A program made the translations under genes and the position numbers. The notes under the pieces are model-generated. The model was given only the letters and a program-made list of their open reading frames with translations. It searched no databases and was not told the DNA's origin. Positions 34,878 to 44,878 of a stretch of 60,792 nucleotides of DNA are shown one piece after another (position 1 is the stretch's first letter; each line of letters opens with the position of its first letter). The DNA is from JAVVEZ01 sp032250895. Lineage in GTDB: Bacteria; Pseudomonadota; Gammaproteobacteria; Pseudomonadales; Pseudohongiellaceae. The DNA lies in NCBI GenBank assembly GCA_032250895.1, contig JAVVEZ010000009.1:1-60792 (forward strand). The letters are read 5' to 3'.

Positions 34878-36461
34878 ATGAAACCCCATTCATTGTGTAT
34901 TGGCATACTGGCGGGCGCGCTGCTTCCTCTGGGTGTGCAGGCTGATGACAAGCTTGCAGTGGCCGCCATGTATCGCGATCTGGACAGCGTGCGTCAGCTC
35001 TTGTCCGAACGCGGAGCGGACGTGAACGCGCTTGGCCCCAATGCAACGCCTGCGCTGCATTGGCTTGTGCGTATCGAAGCGCTGGAGCTGACAAAGCGAT
35101 TACTTGACGCCGGTGCCGATGTCAACCTGCGCAATGGCCTGGGACTGGCGGCATTGAGCCTGGCCATCGAGAATCGTGATCTGGACATGGTGCAATTGCT
35201 GCTGGACGCCGGTGCCGATGTAAAGACACCCGATGTTGCCGGCGAAAGCCCACTGATGCAGGCTGCGCGCAGCGGTTCGCCCGGCATCGTGCAAGCAGTA
35301 CTGAAAAGAGGTGTCGACATTGATTATCGCGAGCCACACGACCAGCAAACCGCGCTCATGATCGGTGTGCGTTCCGGTTCTACGGAGGTGGTGGCGCTGC
35401 TATTGGCTGCCGGGGCGGATGTCAATGCACAGAGCTTGCCCGGTGAAGAGCCCAAATGGCGTCTGCCGGAAAATGTCGCTGCTTCCCATGGCGTGGGTGT
35501 CAATTGGGGTGGTTATCCTGCTCGTGGACAGCGCGAGGCGATTGGTGGCGCTAAAACACCTTTGCTTTACGCAACGCGCCAGGGCGACCTGGATACCACA
35601 AAGCTGCTGTTAGCCGCTGGTGCCGACATTGAGCAAAGCGACGCGAATGGCGACACACCGTTACTGAACGCTATCATCAACGCTGCTGTGGAGGCCAAAC
35701 CTGGTCTTTCCACGCAACACCTTGATGTTGCCCGGTACCTGATCGGGCAAGGAGCCAATATCAATGCCAGCGACTGGTACGGTCAAACCCCGTTGTATGC
35801 CGCAGTAGATCTGCGCAATGTCGAAGTACGGGGTCCCATCAGTGACAATGGCATTGACCGTGCCGCAGTCCTGGATCTGATCAAGGAGCTACTGGCGCGC
35901 GGCGCTGATCCGAATTCAAGTATAAAGGAAGTGCTGCCGGTACGACGCTGGATAACCCGCCTTGGTAATCTACAGTGGGTGGATGTTACCGGCCAGACTG
36001 TGTTCCATCGTGCAGCGCTTTCCGGGGATGTGACTACGATGAAGCTGTTGGTTGAACATGGTGCCGATGCCAATATAAAGTCTTCCAATGGTACCACGCC
36101 CTTGATGGCTGCCGCCGGTATCAACTGGACAGTTGCTCAGACCTTCGATGAAGGCCCCGAGGCTCTTCTTGAAGCGGTAAAGCTGGCCCATGCGCTGGGG
36201 AACGATGTGAATGACCAGAATGAGCTTGGCCTGGCTGCCATACATGGTGCAGCTAATCGCGGCCTTAACGATATTATCAGTTGGCTGGCAGCCAACGGTG
36301 CCAGGCTCGACATTGCTGACAAGGTTGGACGTACACCCGTGGTTTGGGCGCATGGTGTGTTCCTGGCTACACATCCTCCAGTGGATCGTCCGGAAACAGT
36401 TGCACTGATAGAGAGTCTGCTGGCTCAGCAAGCAAATACCCGCAACGCATCCAATCCATAA
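34878..36461 (+). CDS. exported ankyrin-repeat protein 2, cassette copy 1
   Basis: The protein is 527 aa with signal peptide (1-22, ending VQA-DD) and about ten ankyrin repeats (GADVNALGPNATPALHW, LLLDAGADV). In the middle a conserved non-repeat insert reads GVGVNWGGYPARGQREAIGGAKTPLLYATRQGDL, which recurs in the copy-2 paralogue. It lies between the DUF1552 and VOC genes in a tight run, so it probably works with these exported proteins as a scaffold or chaperone, by analogy with periplasmic AnkB. Confidence 0.9.
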   Translation: MKPHSLCIGILAGALLPLGVQADDKLAVAAMYRDLDSVRQLLSERGADVNALGPNATPALHWLVRIEALELTKRLLDAGADVNLRNGLGLAALSLAIENRDLDMVQLLLDAGADVKTPDVAGESPLMQAARSGSPGIVQAVLKRGVDIDYREPHDQQTALMIGVRSGSTEVVALLLAAGADVNAQSLPGEEPKWRLPENVAASHGVGVNWGGYPARGQREAIGGAKTPLLYATRQGDLDTTKLLLAAGADIEQSDANGDTPLLNAIINAAVEAKPGLSTQHLDVARYLIGQGANINASDWYGQTPLYAAVDLRNVEVRGPISDNGIDRAAVLDLIKELLARGADPNSSIKEVLPVRRWITRLGNLQWVDVTGQTVFHRAALSGDVTTMKLLVEHGADANIKSSNGTTPLMAAAGINWTVAQTFDEGPEALLEAVKLAHALGNDVNDQNELGLAAIHGAANRGLNDIISWLAANGARLDIADKVGRTPVVWAHGVFLATHPPVDRPETVALIESLLAQQANTRNASNP

Positions 36462-36481
36462 CAATGACAAGGAGAACCGTA

Positions 36482-37363
36482 ATGAATGTCAATCGTCGCA
36501 ATGTGCTGTTGAGCATGGCCGCACTGGCCGTGCCGACAGCACCTTTCGTGCTCGCACAGGATGCGGTGCTGCCGTTGCATACACCGGGGCTGGACCATCT
36601 GGATGTGATTGTGCCCGACGTCGAGGCTACGACGAAGTTCTACATGGGCCTTTTCAACACTGAAGTTCACGCCCAGCCATTTCGTGGTGCATTCCGGTAT
36701 TTCGTATTGCTGAACCCACTGACTGAAAGCCGTGAAGTGGGTTACCTGGCCGTAGGTGATTCAGCCGGCCGCGGCAGTTACATCGGCCACTTTTGCACTT
36801 CGGTCTACGACTGGAACCGTGATGGTAAAGCAATAATGGCGGCCATGACCGAACAGTTCGCTGCGGGAGGCTTCGGCGAGTTTCCGGGTTCCAAAGGGTT
36901 TGGTGCTCTTTTCAGCGACCCCGACGGCACCGAGATCCAGTTCCTGCCGGCGCCCGACAAACTGGTGACGGTTGCCGAACCTTCACAGATCGTACCCTGG
37001 CATAAGGGACTCGTAAGACCCCATGGCGTGCAGAGCGTTTTAGTGCGGGTCAGCAACCTGGAGCGCGCACTGGTCTGGTATAGTGTGCTGTACGGCAAAC
37101 ACGCCTGGACGCCCGACAAGAGTCGAGCATATTTTGAGTTTCCCGAATCACAAACACGGCTCTATCTGGAACAGGCCCGTTACGAATACGGCCAGAAACC
37201 TGGCATCGTGCTGTTTGGCATCAAAGTCGATGCCTTCGACAAGGCCGCCGTGAGTGCTGCTGTAGAGGGGCTTGGCGGCACCATTGTGCCTATACCGGGC
37301 AATGAACAAATACTGCGTATCCGTGACCCGGATGGCAACATCGTGCAACTGCATCCGGTATAG
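36482..37363 (+). CDS. exported two-domain VOC protein, cassette copy 1
   Basis: The 293-aa protein starts at the ATG with AAGGAGA upstream. A leader (MNVNRRNVLLSMAALAV) suggests export. Two VOC (glyoxalase/extradiol-dioxygenase fold) modules follow: about 35-150 (LDHLDVIVPDV, SDPDGTEIQFLPAP) and about 180-293. In the second module the metal His position reads SVLVRV and the Glu position NIVQLH, so the usual ligands are lost. The copy-2 paralogue keeps HVHLRV and TVELIQ. Exported VOC enzymes are rare. The reaction is unknown. A TBDR relic begins ten bases after the stop. Confidence 0.85.
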   Translation: MNVNRRNVLLSMAALAVPTAPFVLAQDAVLPLHTPGLDHLDVIVPDVEATTKFYMGLFNTEVHAQPFRGAFRYFVLLNPLTESREVGYLAVGDSAGRGSYIGHFCTSVYDWNRDGKAIMAAMTEQFAAGGFGEFPGSKGFGALFSDPDGTEIQFLPAPDKLVTVAEPSQIVPWHKGLVRPHGVQSVLVRVSNLERALVWYSVLYGKHAWTPDKSRAYFEFPESQTRLYLEQARYEYGQKPGIVLFGIKVDAFDKAAVSAAVEGLGGTIVPIPGNEQILRIRDPDGNIVQLHPV

Positions 37364-37372
37364 AACGTCGCT

Positions 37373-37456
37373 GCTCCGGTGCTAGCTGGTGCCCCTGGCA
37401 CTGCTGACGCGCAATAACAAGGAGCGAATGCCGGCTCTTTTGAAGAAATTGCTGTG
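37373..37456 (+). pseudogene. relic of a TonB-dependent receptor signal region
   Basis: In frame this reads APVLAGAPGTADAQ, a stop, then QGANAGSFEEIAV. This matches codon for codon the end of the signal peptide and TonB-box region of the window's TBDRs (for example 26391-26472). A CAA-to-TAA change makes the stop. The rest of the receptor is gone and the next cassette starts directly. This marks where a TBDR once preceded cassette copy 2. Confidence 0.8.
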
Positions 37457-37468
37457 AAAAGACACACT

Positions 37469-39793
37469 ATGAATATTACCAAGATTGACAAGCATCTCTT
37501 GAACTGCTCAGTTGCCGCAATGGCAGCGCTGACCAGTGCGTACTGCCTTGCTCAGGCTCCTGAAGCACCCGACTGGGAAATCCTGGAAAACTACTGCCTG
37601 GAATGCCATAACTTTGATGATCAGGCAGGTGGCATTGCCTTTGATATTTTACCCCGGGATGTATTACTGGAAGATGCCGGCACCTGGGAAAAGGCTGTGC
37701 GCAGGATACGCTCGGGATTGATGCCTCCGGCCGGGGAACCGCGGCCGGTGCGCACTGAATTCGCCAGTTTCGTGTCGCATTTGGAAAATGTGCTGGATGC
37801 ACAACAGTCTGAGCATCCCAATCCCGGCCACGAGGGGCTGGCACGCTTGAACCGCGCCGAGTACATCAATGTAATCCGCGATCTGCTGGCTTTCGATGCC
37901 TCGGATATCGCGACCACGCTATTACCTGCCGATGTTTCTGAAGATGGCTTTGACAATCTTGCCGAGACACTGAGTGTTTCGCCAACGTTGATTGAAGCGT
38001 ATGTTGGTGTGGCGATGCGCATCAGTCGGGAAGCTGTAGGTGACCGGACGATGATTCCCACCCAGGTCCAATATCCCGCACCTTCCGGAAGCCAGACCAG
38101 CCATCGCGAAGGACTGCCCTTAGGTACCCGTGGCGGCATGCTCGTCACCCACAATTTTCCTCTGGATGCTGAATATGAAATCCGCGTATCCGGGCAGGGT
38201 GCCAGTGGTATTTTCAACAACCAGGCGTTTTGCAGCGGGCCGGGTATCGTACTTACGTTGAACGAAAAACCCCTTGACGTGGAAAATCCGGACCGGTTCC
38301 AGATATGGATTCCTGCCGGGCCACAAACTATCGGCGCCGCACTTGTTGATGACAAGCGTTGTACAGGTGTCAATGACTTTTACGATGATTATTCCCTGGG
38401 AGGATCTATTCGGCAAATCGAAATCAACGGTCCTTTCGAAGTATCGGGGCCTGGAGATACACCGAGTCGTCGTGCCATTTTTACTTGTTATCCGCAGGAG
38501 GCCACCGAAGAAAAATCCTGCGCGCGTGCCATATTGCAACACCTGGCTTCGCTCGCCTTCCGTCAGCCGCTGCCGGCAGATTATCCCAAAATCGATACTT
38601 TGATGCAGTTTTTTGACATGGGCAGCAGCGAGGGAGATTTTGAAACCGGTATTCAGTATGCGATTTCACGTTTGTTGATAGATCCACAGTTTCTCTACCA
38701 GGTTGAAGCACAACCGACGGATGTCGAGCCGGGTGACATATACCGGATCAGTCAGCTTGAACTGGCGTCGCGCCTGTCTTTTTTCCTGTGGAGCAGCATC
38801 CCGGACAACGAATTGCTTGCGCTGGCAGACAGCGGAACACTCGCTGACCCTGACGTACTGGTAGCACAGGTAGGTCGTATGCTGAATGATGAACGCGCTC
38901 ATGCACTGGTGGAAAACTTCGCCGGCCAATGGCTGATGCTGCGTGAGCTTGAAGCAGCATTACCGCAGGATCGGGCCTTCAATGACAGTCTGAAACAATC
39001 GTTTCGTGAAGAAACAGAATTACTGTTCATGGATATGATCCAGGAAGACCGCAGCTTGCTGCATCTGCTGAATGCCGACTACACCTGGCTTGATGAAGAA
39101 TTGGCACGGCATTATGGCTTCCCCGATATTCGTGGCGACTATATGCGCAAGGTGGCACTGCCAGCCGACAGCCCCCGGCGCGGGCTGCTGGGCCAAGGCA
39201 GCATCCTCACCGCCACATCAGTCGCCAACCGTACCTCCCCGGTGTTACGCGGCGCCTGGATCGTTGAGAACATTCTCGGTGTTCCCAGACCAGTACCGCC
39301 GCCCGGCGTGGAAACAGACCTCTCGCAAGGCTCGATACCAGAAGGGAAAGTTGCCAATACCCTGAGGGAACGGCTGGAAATGCACAGGGTCAATCCCACC
39401 TGTGCTGCCTGTCACCAGATCATGGATCCGCTGGGTCTGGCGCTGGAGAATTTCGACCTGATCGGGCGCTGGCGTGACAAAGAAGAGGGACACCCGATTA
39501 ATACAAGTTCACATCTCATAGACGGCACGCCAATCACGAGCCCGGTGGATATGCGTAACGCACTGCTGGCGCGTGGCGATACCGTTGCTACATCGATAAC
39601 TGAAAAATTGCTGACCTATGCTCTCGGTCGCACACTCAAGCCCTACGATATGCCGGCAGTTCGCAAGATCGTCAATGCAACAGCTGCAGAAAATTACCGT
39701 TTTTCCAACGTTATCCTGCGCATTGTGCAGAGCCTGCCGTTTCAGTACAAGGTTGCCGTTGACACCCCACAACATCCGCCAGCAGATCGCTAA
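37469..39793 (+). CDS. diheme PSCyt/DUF1592-family exported protein, cassette copy 2
   Basis: The protein is 774 aa from ATG 37469; GTG 37454 lies in the TBDR relic and is less likely. The signal peptide is about 10-30. Heme motifs are CLECH (C43-H47) and CAACH (C645-H649). The domain order is as in copy 1, including the beta-rich insert with conserved Cys and the ELASRLSFFLWSSIPDNELL block. It is a clear paralogue of 31227-33566 by colinearity of all blocks. The DUF1552 gene follows after 13 bases. Confidence 0.9.
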   Translation: MNITKIDKHLLNCSVAAMAALTSAYCLAQAPEAPDWEILENYCLECHNFDDQAGGIAFDILPRDVLLEDAGTWEKAVRRIRSGLMPPAGEPRPVRTEFASFVSHLENVLDAQQSEHPNPGHEGLARLNRAEYINVIRDLLAFDASDIATTLLPADVSEDGFDNLAETLSVSPTLIEAYVGVAMRISREAVGDRTMIPTQVQYPAPSGSQTSHREGLPLGTRGGMLVTHNFPLDAEYEIRVSGQGASGIFNNQAFCSGPGIVLTLNEKPLDVENPDRFQIWIPAGPQTIGAALVDDKRCTGVNDFYDDYSLGGSIRQIEINGPFEVSGPGDTPSRRAIFTCYPQEATEEKSCARAILQHLASLAFRQPLPADYPKIDTLMQFFDMGSSEGDFETGIQYAISRLLIDPQFLYQVEAQPTDVEPGDIYRISQLELASRLSFFLWSSIPDNELLALADSGTLADPDVLVAQVGRMLNDERAHALVENFAGQWLMLRELEAALPQDRAFNDSLKQSFREETELLFMDMIQEDRSLLHLLNADYTWLDEELARHYGFPDIRGDYMRKVALPADSPRRGLLGQGSILTATSVANRTSPVLRGAWIVENILGVPRPVPPPGVETDLSQGSIPEGKVANTLRERLEMHRVNPTCAACHQIMDPLGLALENFDLIGRWRDKEEGHPINTSSHLIDGTPITSPVDMRNALLARGDTVATSITEKLLTYALGRTLKPYDMPAVRKIVNATAAENYRFSNVILRIVQSLPFQYKVAVDTPQHPPADR

Positions 39794-39806
39794 GGAGTGT
39801 GTTGCC

Positions 39807-41090
39807 ATGCATTTTCTGACCAAGAAACATTTATCCAGACGACTGCTATTGCGCGGCGCGGGGACTGCCCTAGCCTTGCCATTGCTGGAGTCCATGTTGC
39901 CGGCGGCTTCACTGGCGGCAGAACGCGCTGCCACACCACAATCCCGGCTGGCGTGTATTTATATCTCCCATGGCGCGGTAATGGATCGTTGGATGCCGAC
40001 AAGCGATGGCCGGGATTTCGACTTTACGCCCACATTGAAATCGCTGGAGCCCTTTCGTGACAGGCTCAATGTCATCAGCGATATGCGGCTGCCCAATGCC
40101 TATGGTGATGATGCCTCCGCCGGTGCCAACCATGCCCGTTCTTCTTCGGTATGGCTGACCAGTCACAAACCGGGTACCGGTCCTTCTCCAACTTCCCTGG
40201 ACCAGGTGGCAGCGGAATACATCGGGCAGGATACCCCGATGCCGTCACTGGAACTATCTCTCGAAGAAGGCAGCTCGATTTCCTATCGCACGCCCGCAAC
40301 GCCCTTACCCATGGAATTGAATCCCCAGGTGGTGTTCGAACGCCTTTTTGGTGATGGCAGTACAGAAGTGGAACGGGCCCAGCGCCAGGCGCTGAAAATG
40401 AGTTTGCTGGACTCAGTCACCGCTGATGTTGCTTCGTTGCAACGCAAGTTGCCGGGGGTGGATCGCCAGCGTCTTGATCGCTACCTGGAGGATGTCCGGG
40501 AAATTGAACGCCGCCTGGACCTGGTTGCCGCTTCTCCGGTCAGGGACCTGGAAGTGCCGGACAAGCCGGTTGGCGTACCCAGCAGTTTTATCGAGCAGGC
40601 CAAACTGATGTTTGATCTGATGGTTCTGGCCTGGCAGGCTGAAATTACCCGGGTTTCCACCTTGATGGTGGCAAGGGAGATCAGCAATCGCGTTTATAAT
40701 GAAAGCGGGGTCAATGATCCGTTTCATAACCTGTCGCACCATTCTGAGGTTCAGGCCAACAAGGACCGGCTGGCCACATTGAATGCATTCCACACACGTA
40801 CCACCATAGCCTACTTCCTGGAGAAGCTCAGTCATACACCGGATGGCGATGGTTCACTGCTTGATCATGCCATTGTTTTATATGGCAGTGGTATGAGTAA
40901 TTCCAATCAGCACGATCACGACCCCCTGCCGTTGTTGCTTGCCGGTGGCGCGTCAGGAAAACTGGCAGGCGGTCGTCATATCCGCGCCGGTCTGGGAACC
41001 CCGATAGCGAACCTGCATAATGCCATTCTGGATAAATTGAACATACCGGTGAGCGATTTCGGTGCCAGTACCGGTGTATTGAATGTGTAG
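39807..41090 (+). CDS. Tat-exported HXXSHH/DUF1552 protein, cassette copy 2
   Basis: The protein is 427 aa. The start is ATG 39807, seven bases after an AAGGAG that overlaps the end of the previous gene. The leader is LSRRLLLRGAGTALALPLLESM. The HXXSHH motif is H307-NLS-HH. Blocks such as MELNPQVVFERLFGDGST, YLEDVREIERRLDL and ASGKLAGGRHIRAGLGTP align with copy 1. Together with the preceding diheme protein it likely forms an exported pair. Confidence 0.9.
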   Translation: MHFLTKKHLSRRLLLRGAGTALALPLLESMLPAASLAAERAATPQSRLACIYISHGAVMDRWMPTSDGRDFDFTPTLKSLEPFRDRLNVISDMRLPNAYGDDASAGANHARSSSVWLTSHKPGTGPSPTSLDQVAAEYIGQDTPMPSLELSLEEGSSISYRTPATPLPMELNPQVVFERLFGDGSTEVERAQRQALKMSLLDSVTADVASLQRKLPGVDRQRLDRYLEDVREIERRLDLVAASPVRDLEVPDKPVGVPSSFIEQAKLMFDLMVLAWQAEITRVSTLMVAREISNRVYNESGVNDPFHNLSHHSEVQANKDRLATLNAFHTRTTIAYFLEKLSHTPDGDGSLLDHAIVLYGSGMSNSNQHDHDPLPLLLAGGASGKLAGGRHIRAGLGTPIANLHNAILDKLNIPVSDFGASTGVLNV

Positions 41091-41108
41091 GCGTAGCCAG
41101 GAGAAGCT

Positions 41109-42755
41109 ATGATCCCGAAACTCTGTAAATTCTGGTTGGTGTTGATTGCTGTGCTGGGCATGTCCGTCCAGGCAGCAGAAAACGGCGCACTGCTGTTCCT
41201 GGACACCCGGATGGCAGATACACGTCTGGCTGAAGCGGCAATGGCCAGGGACATGATTACGGTCAGAAGCCTGTTGCTGGAGCAGGGCGCGGATGTCAAC
41301 GCACTGGGCCCCTATGCAACACCGGCTTTGCACTGGGTTGTTCGCGTGGAGGACGTGGATACGGCCCGCCTGCTGCTGGAAGCCGGCGCCGACCCGAATC
41401 TGGCCAATGCCTACAAACTGTTGCCCCTGCATCTGGCCATCGAAAACCGGAATCTTGCGATGGTCCGTTTGCTGCTATCTGCAGGGGCTGATCCCCGCCT
41501 GCCTGACCGCACCGGCGAAAATTCCCTGTTTCTGGCAGCACGCAGCGGTTCCGCCGATATTGTCAAAGCCGTACTCGATTATGGTGCCGACCCGGATGAA
41601 AAGGAGCCCAATTTTAATCAGACCCCGCTGATGATGGCGATACGGGCTGAGGCGCCGGGCGTTGTCAGGTTGCTGCTGGATACTGATGTTGATGTAAACG
41701 CCCAGACCCTTTCCGGGGAGGTACCCCGCATGCGCCTACCCAGTGAAAATGCCGGCTCGAAAGGCGTGGGCATCAATCGTGGCGGCATTCCCGATCATGG
41801 CGAACGGGCGCCGGTGGGTGGCGCCAAAACGGCGCTGTTGTATGCCACGCGCCAGGGTGATCTGGCGCTGACCCGCATGCTGGTAGAAGCAGGCGCAAAC
41901 CTGGAACAAGCGGATGCCAACGGGGTTACCCCGCTGATCAATGCCATTGTCAATGCCAGTGTGGTCAGCCGTGGCGGACCGCCGACAGGGCATATTGCCA
42001 CCGCCCGTTACCTGATTGCACAGGGGGCCGATGTCAACGCCAGTGACTGGTATGGAGAAACACCGCTTTGGTCTGCGGTCATGATCCGCAACCTGAATGT
42101 GGCCGGTGCAACCCGAGACAATAAGGTCGACCGCGATGCCGCGCTGGCCCTGATCAAGGACCTGATCGCCGCCGGTGCGGATGTCAACGCACGGACAAGG
42201 GAAAGTCCGCCCACCCAACGCTTTATTACCCGTATCGGTGACCTGTCCTGGGTCGATTTTACCGGCCAGACACCGTTCCTGAGAGCAGCATTGTCAGGTG
42301 ATGTCACGGTTATGAAACTCCTGGTTGAAAATGGCGCCGATCCCAATCTGGGTACGTTTGCCGGCACCACGCCGTTGATGGCGGCTGCGGGTATCAATTG
42401 GGTAGTGAACCAGACCTGGGACGAAGGCCCTGAAGCCCTGCTTGAAGCCGTTCAATACACCCACAAGCTTGGTAATGATGTGAATGCCCGCAATTCCATG
42501 GGCTTGGCTGCAGTCCATGGCGCAGCCAATCGCGGTTCGGATGACATCATTCGCTATCTCGCGGCCAATGGGGCTGCGCTGGAGGTGGCAGACAAGGAAG
42601 GCCGGACACCCCTTGCCTGGGCACATGGTGTGTTCCTGGCTACCCATCCACCGGTGGACCGGCCTGAGACAGCGGCATTGATTGAAGAATTGATTGAACA
42701 GCGTCGGATCGCTCAAAACACAGGAAACCAGCGCACCACGAATTTACCGAGATAG
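41109..42755 (+). CDS. exported ankyrin-repeat protein 3, cassette copy 2
   Basis: The protein is 548 aa with a signal peptide (about 1-23, VQA-AE). It carries about ten ankyrin repeats and the same mid-protein insert as copy 1 (GVGINRGGIPDHGERAPVGGAKTALLYATRQGDL). The C-terminal repeat ending (WAHGVFLATHPPVDRPETAALIEEL) is nearly the same as in copy 1, showing common descent. AGGAGAAGCT precedes the ATG. Confidence 0.9.
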   Translation: MIPKLCKFWLVLIAVLGMSVQAAENGALLFLDTRMADTRLAEAAMARDMITVRSLLLEQGADVNALGPYATPALHWVVRVEDVDTARLLLEAGADPNLANAYKLLPLHLAIENRNLAMVRLLLSAGADPRLPDRTGENSLFLAARSGSADIVKAVLDYGADPDEKEPNFNQTPLMMAIRAEAPGVVRLLLDTDVDVNAQTLSGEVPRMRLPSENAGSKGVGINRGGIPDHGERAPVGGAKTALLYATRQGDLALTRMLVEAGANLEQADANGVTPLINAIVNASVVSRGGPPTGHIATARYLIAQGADVNASDWYGETPLWSAVMIRNLNVAGATRDNKVDRDAALALIKDLIAAGADVNARTRESPPTQRFITRIGDLSWVDFTGQTPFLRAALSGDVTVMKLLVENGADPNLGTFAGTTPLMAAAGINWVVNQTWDEGPEALLEAVQYTHKLGNDVNARNSMGLAAVHGAANRGSDDIIRYLAANGAALEVADKEGRTPLAWAHGVFLATHPPVDRPETAALIEELIEQRRIAQNTGNQRTTNLPR

Positions 42756-42766
42756 AGTCAAAGAAT

Positions 42767-43684
42767 ATGGAAAAGATCCAGGACCCCGGTCAGCGTAGCG
42801 TTTTTATGAGCACCCGACGTCAAATACTGAGTGTCATGGGTTCAATGGCGGTGCTGCCTGCCGTTACCCTGGCCCAGCCTGCAAGTGTGTTGCCACTCAA
42901 GACACCGGGTGTTGATCATCTGGACATCATTGTGCCCGATGTCGCGGCGTCGGCAGCATTTTACATGCAGGTTTTCAAGACCGCACTGCATGCCCAGGCT
43001 CTGGGGGAGGGTGTGCGCTATTTCATCCTGTTGGGTGAGTTGAACGAAAACAGGGAAGTGGGTTATGTCGCCATTGGTGAATCACGGGGGCGTGGGACCT
43101 ATATAGGCCATTTTTGCACCTCGGTCTATGACTGGCGTCGTGACAGTAAGGAAATTTTCTCGGCGATGGGGAAATCCATTGCTGCCGGAGGATTCGGAAC
43201 TTTCCCGGGCAGTACTGGTTTTGGTGGTATCTTCAGTGATCCGGATGGTATTGAAATCCAGTTTCTTCCCGCGCCCGATACGCTGGTGACAGCGGCAGTG
43301 CCCTCCGATCTTGTTCCTTCTCACCAGGGTCTGTTGACAGCTCATGGCGTCGATCATGTACATTTGCGGGTTTCCGATCTGGAGCGCGCCGTGCAGTATT
43401 ACAGCATCCTGTACGGCCGAGAAACACGCCGTGATGCATCCGGACTGGTGTATTTCGATTTTCCCGCATCCGACACCCATCTGGTCCTTGAACGGGCTGA
43501 GTACGTTTATGGACAGACACCAGAAATTGCCCATTTCGGCATAAAGGTTGAACCATTTGACCGCCAATCTCTGACTTCCCATCTGAGCACCTTGGGAGCG
43601 GAAGTTCTGACTGTCGATGTTGAACCCGGCGTATTTTGTTTCCGAGATCTGGATGGCATCACTGTTGAGCTGATCCAGCACTAG
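42767..43684 (+). CDS. exported two-domain VOC protein, cassette copy 2
   Basis: The protein is 305 aa, or 292 from an internal ATG at 42806 that begins a Tat-like leader (STRRQILSVMG). Two VOC modules are present. Module 1 has VDHLDIIVPDV and SDPDGIEIQFLPAP; module 2 has HGVDHVHLRVSDL and RDLDGITVELIQ, so His and Glu metal ligands are retained, unlike copy 1. A metal-dependent dioxygenase or isomerase reaction is plausible. It ends copy 2 of the cassette. Confidence 0.86.
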   Translation: MEKIQDPGQRSVFMSTRRQILSVMGSMAVLPAVTLAQPASVLPLKTPGVDHLDIIVPDVAASAAFYMQVFKTALHAQALGEGVRYFILLGELNENREVGYVAIGESRGRGTYIGHFCTSVYDWRRDSKEIFSAMGKSIAAGGFGTFPGSTGFGGIFSDPDGIEIQFLPAPDTLVTAAVPSDLVPSHQGLLTAHGVDHVHLRVSDLERAVQYYSILYGRETRRDASGLVYFDFPASDTHLVLERAEYVYGQTPEIAHFGIKVEPFDRQSLTSHLSTLGAEVLTVDVEPGVFCFRDLDGITVELIQH

Positions 43685-43748
43685 GAGTCCACAGTAAAGT
43701 TCACATTGTTCTAAAAAATCATTAATGACTGAGCACAGGAGCACTATC

Positions 43749-44432
43749 ATGATCAAGATCAACGCCATTAAAGCTCTCAGCTTGTTGGGAGTTTCCACTT
43801 TGTCTGGATTGGCCCCCGCAGCCCAGCCGGATCCCAATGCTCCGCCACCTCCGATGGGCTTCTTTATCACCAGCCGGGGAATCGGTGATGGCGGCAATCT
43901 GGGTGGCCTGGCGGGCGCCGATGCCCATTGCCAGGCGCTGGCCACCGAAGCCGGTGCCGGTAACCGCACCTGGCACGCCTACCTGAGCACACAGGGACGC
44001 AATGCTGTCAATGCCCGTGACCGTATCGGTTCCGGTCCCTGGTATAACGCCGAAGGACTGTTGATGGCCAATAATCTTCAAAGTCTCGAATATGACAACT
44101 CGAACTTCAATTACGACCACATACTCGATGAACACGGCAAGCACTTCGATTCACGTATCGACGGGGATTATGACACGACCCAGCATGATGTTTTAACCGG
44201 CACTCGGATCGATGGCACGGCTTATCCCGCAGGTGAGGATCACACGTGTAATAACTGGACCAGCAATGATGAGGGCAGCGCCACAGTCGGGCATGCCGAT
44301 CGCTATTCCTTCGCCGCACCTGGTGCACCCTGGAATTCCTCCCATGGTACACCGGGTTGTACGCCCCAGGCGCTAATCCAGGTAGGCGGCGCCGGTTTGC
44401 TGTATTGTTTCGCTATTGATTCTGCAGATTGA
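43749..44432 (+). CDS. secreted lectin-like (endostatin-like fold) protein
   Basis: The 227-aa protein starts at the ATG with CAGGAG at the right distance. The signal peptide ends near PAA-QP. The mature protein has GFFITSRG, GGNLGGLAGADAHCQALATEAGAG, TWHAYLSTQGRNAVNARDRIGSGPWYNAEG and a C-terminal Cys pair (GTPGCTPQAL and LLYCFAID). This pattern is shared by many unannotated secreted bacterial proteins and recalls the endostatin/collagenase NC10 lectin-like fold; that fold match is tentative. It sits after the VOC gene and may be cotranscribed with copy 2. Confidence 0.7.
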   Translation: MIKINAIKALSLLGVSTLSGLAPAAQPDPNAPPPPMGFFITSRGIGDGGNLGGLAGADAHCQALATEAGAGNRTWHAYLSTQGRNAVNARDRIGSGPWYNAEGLLMANNLQSLEYDNSNFNYDHILDEHGKHFDSRIDGDYDTTQHDVLTGTRIDGTAYPAGEDHTCNNWTSNDEGSATVGHADRYSFAAPGAPWNSSHGTPGCTPQALIQVGGAGLLYCFAIDSAD

Positions 44433-44570
44433 TCCAAGACTCACGCAACCCGCCGGATAGTACCGGATAGTATATGACGGGCAATGTCGGCGGGAATTCA
44501 CAGGTGACTTGCGGAAATTGCACGCCGGAAGGTTTTCATATTACAAAGGCTCCTGCCCCTGCCACGCCAT

Positions 44571-44590
44571 CCTGAGTTCGACAGACTCCT
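44571..44590. repeat. solo MITE end
   Basis: CCTGAGTTCGACAGACTCCT differs at two bases from the right end of the element at 18703-18869. No partner end is evident nearby, so it is a remnant or a solo end. Confidence 0.45.
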
Positions 44591-44878
44591 GGTCTCGAGC
44601 CATCCTGAGCCGTTGCCGTGGGACTGCCATTTTCGACAATGCGCTACATCTTCACCACCAATGTCCGCGCAGTTGCCTCGTGCGTAGGCATGGTAAGCAA
44701 CTGAAGCAAGCCAAGCTTGGCTCTATGGGAATAATAACTTGACCAGAAGGGAAGTCTGTTTTTAAAAAAACGAACTGAGAAAAACAGCACTTGCCTGATA
44801 AGGGGGAAAAATCAGGCAGGCCTGGAGATGAGTTTGCCCTGTCACGCGAAGTCAACAACGCGAAGTCAACAGTGGCAA

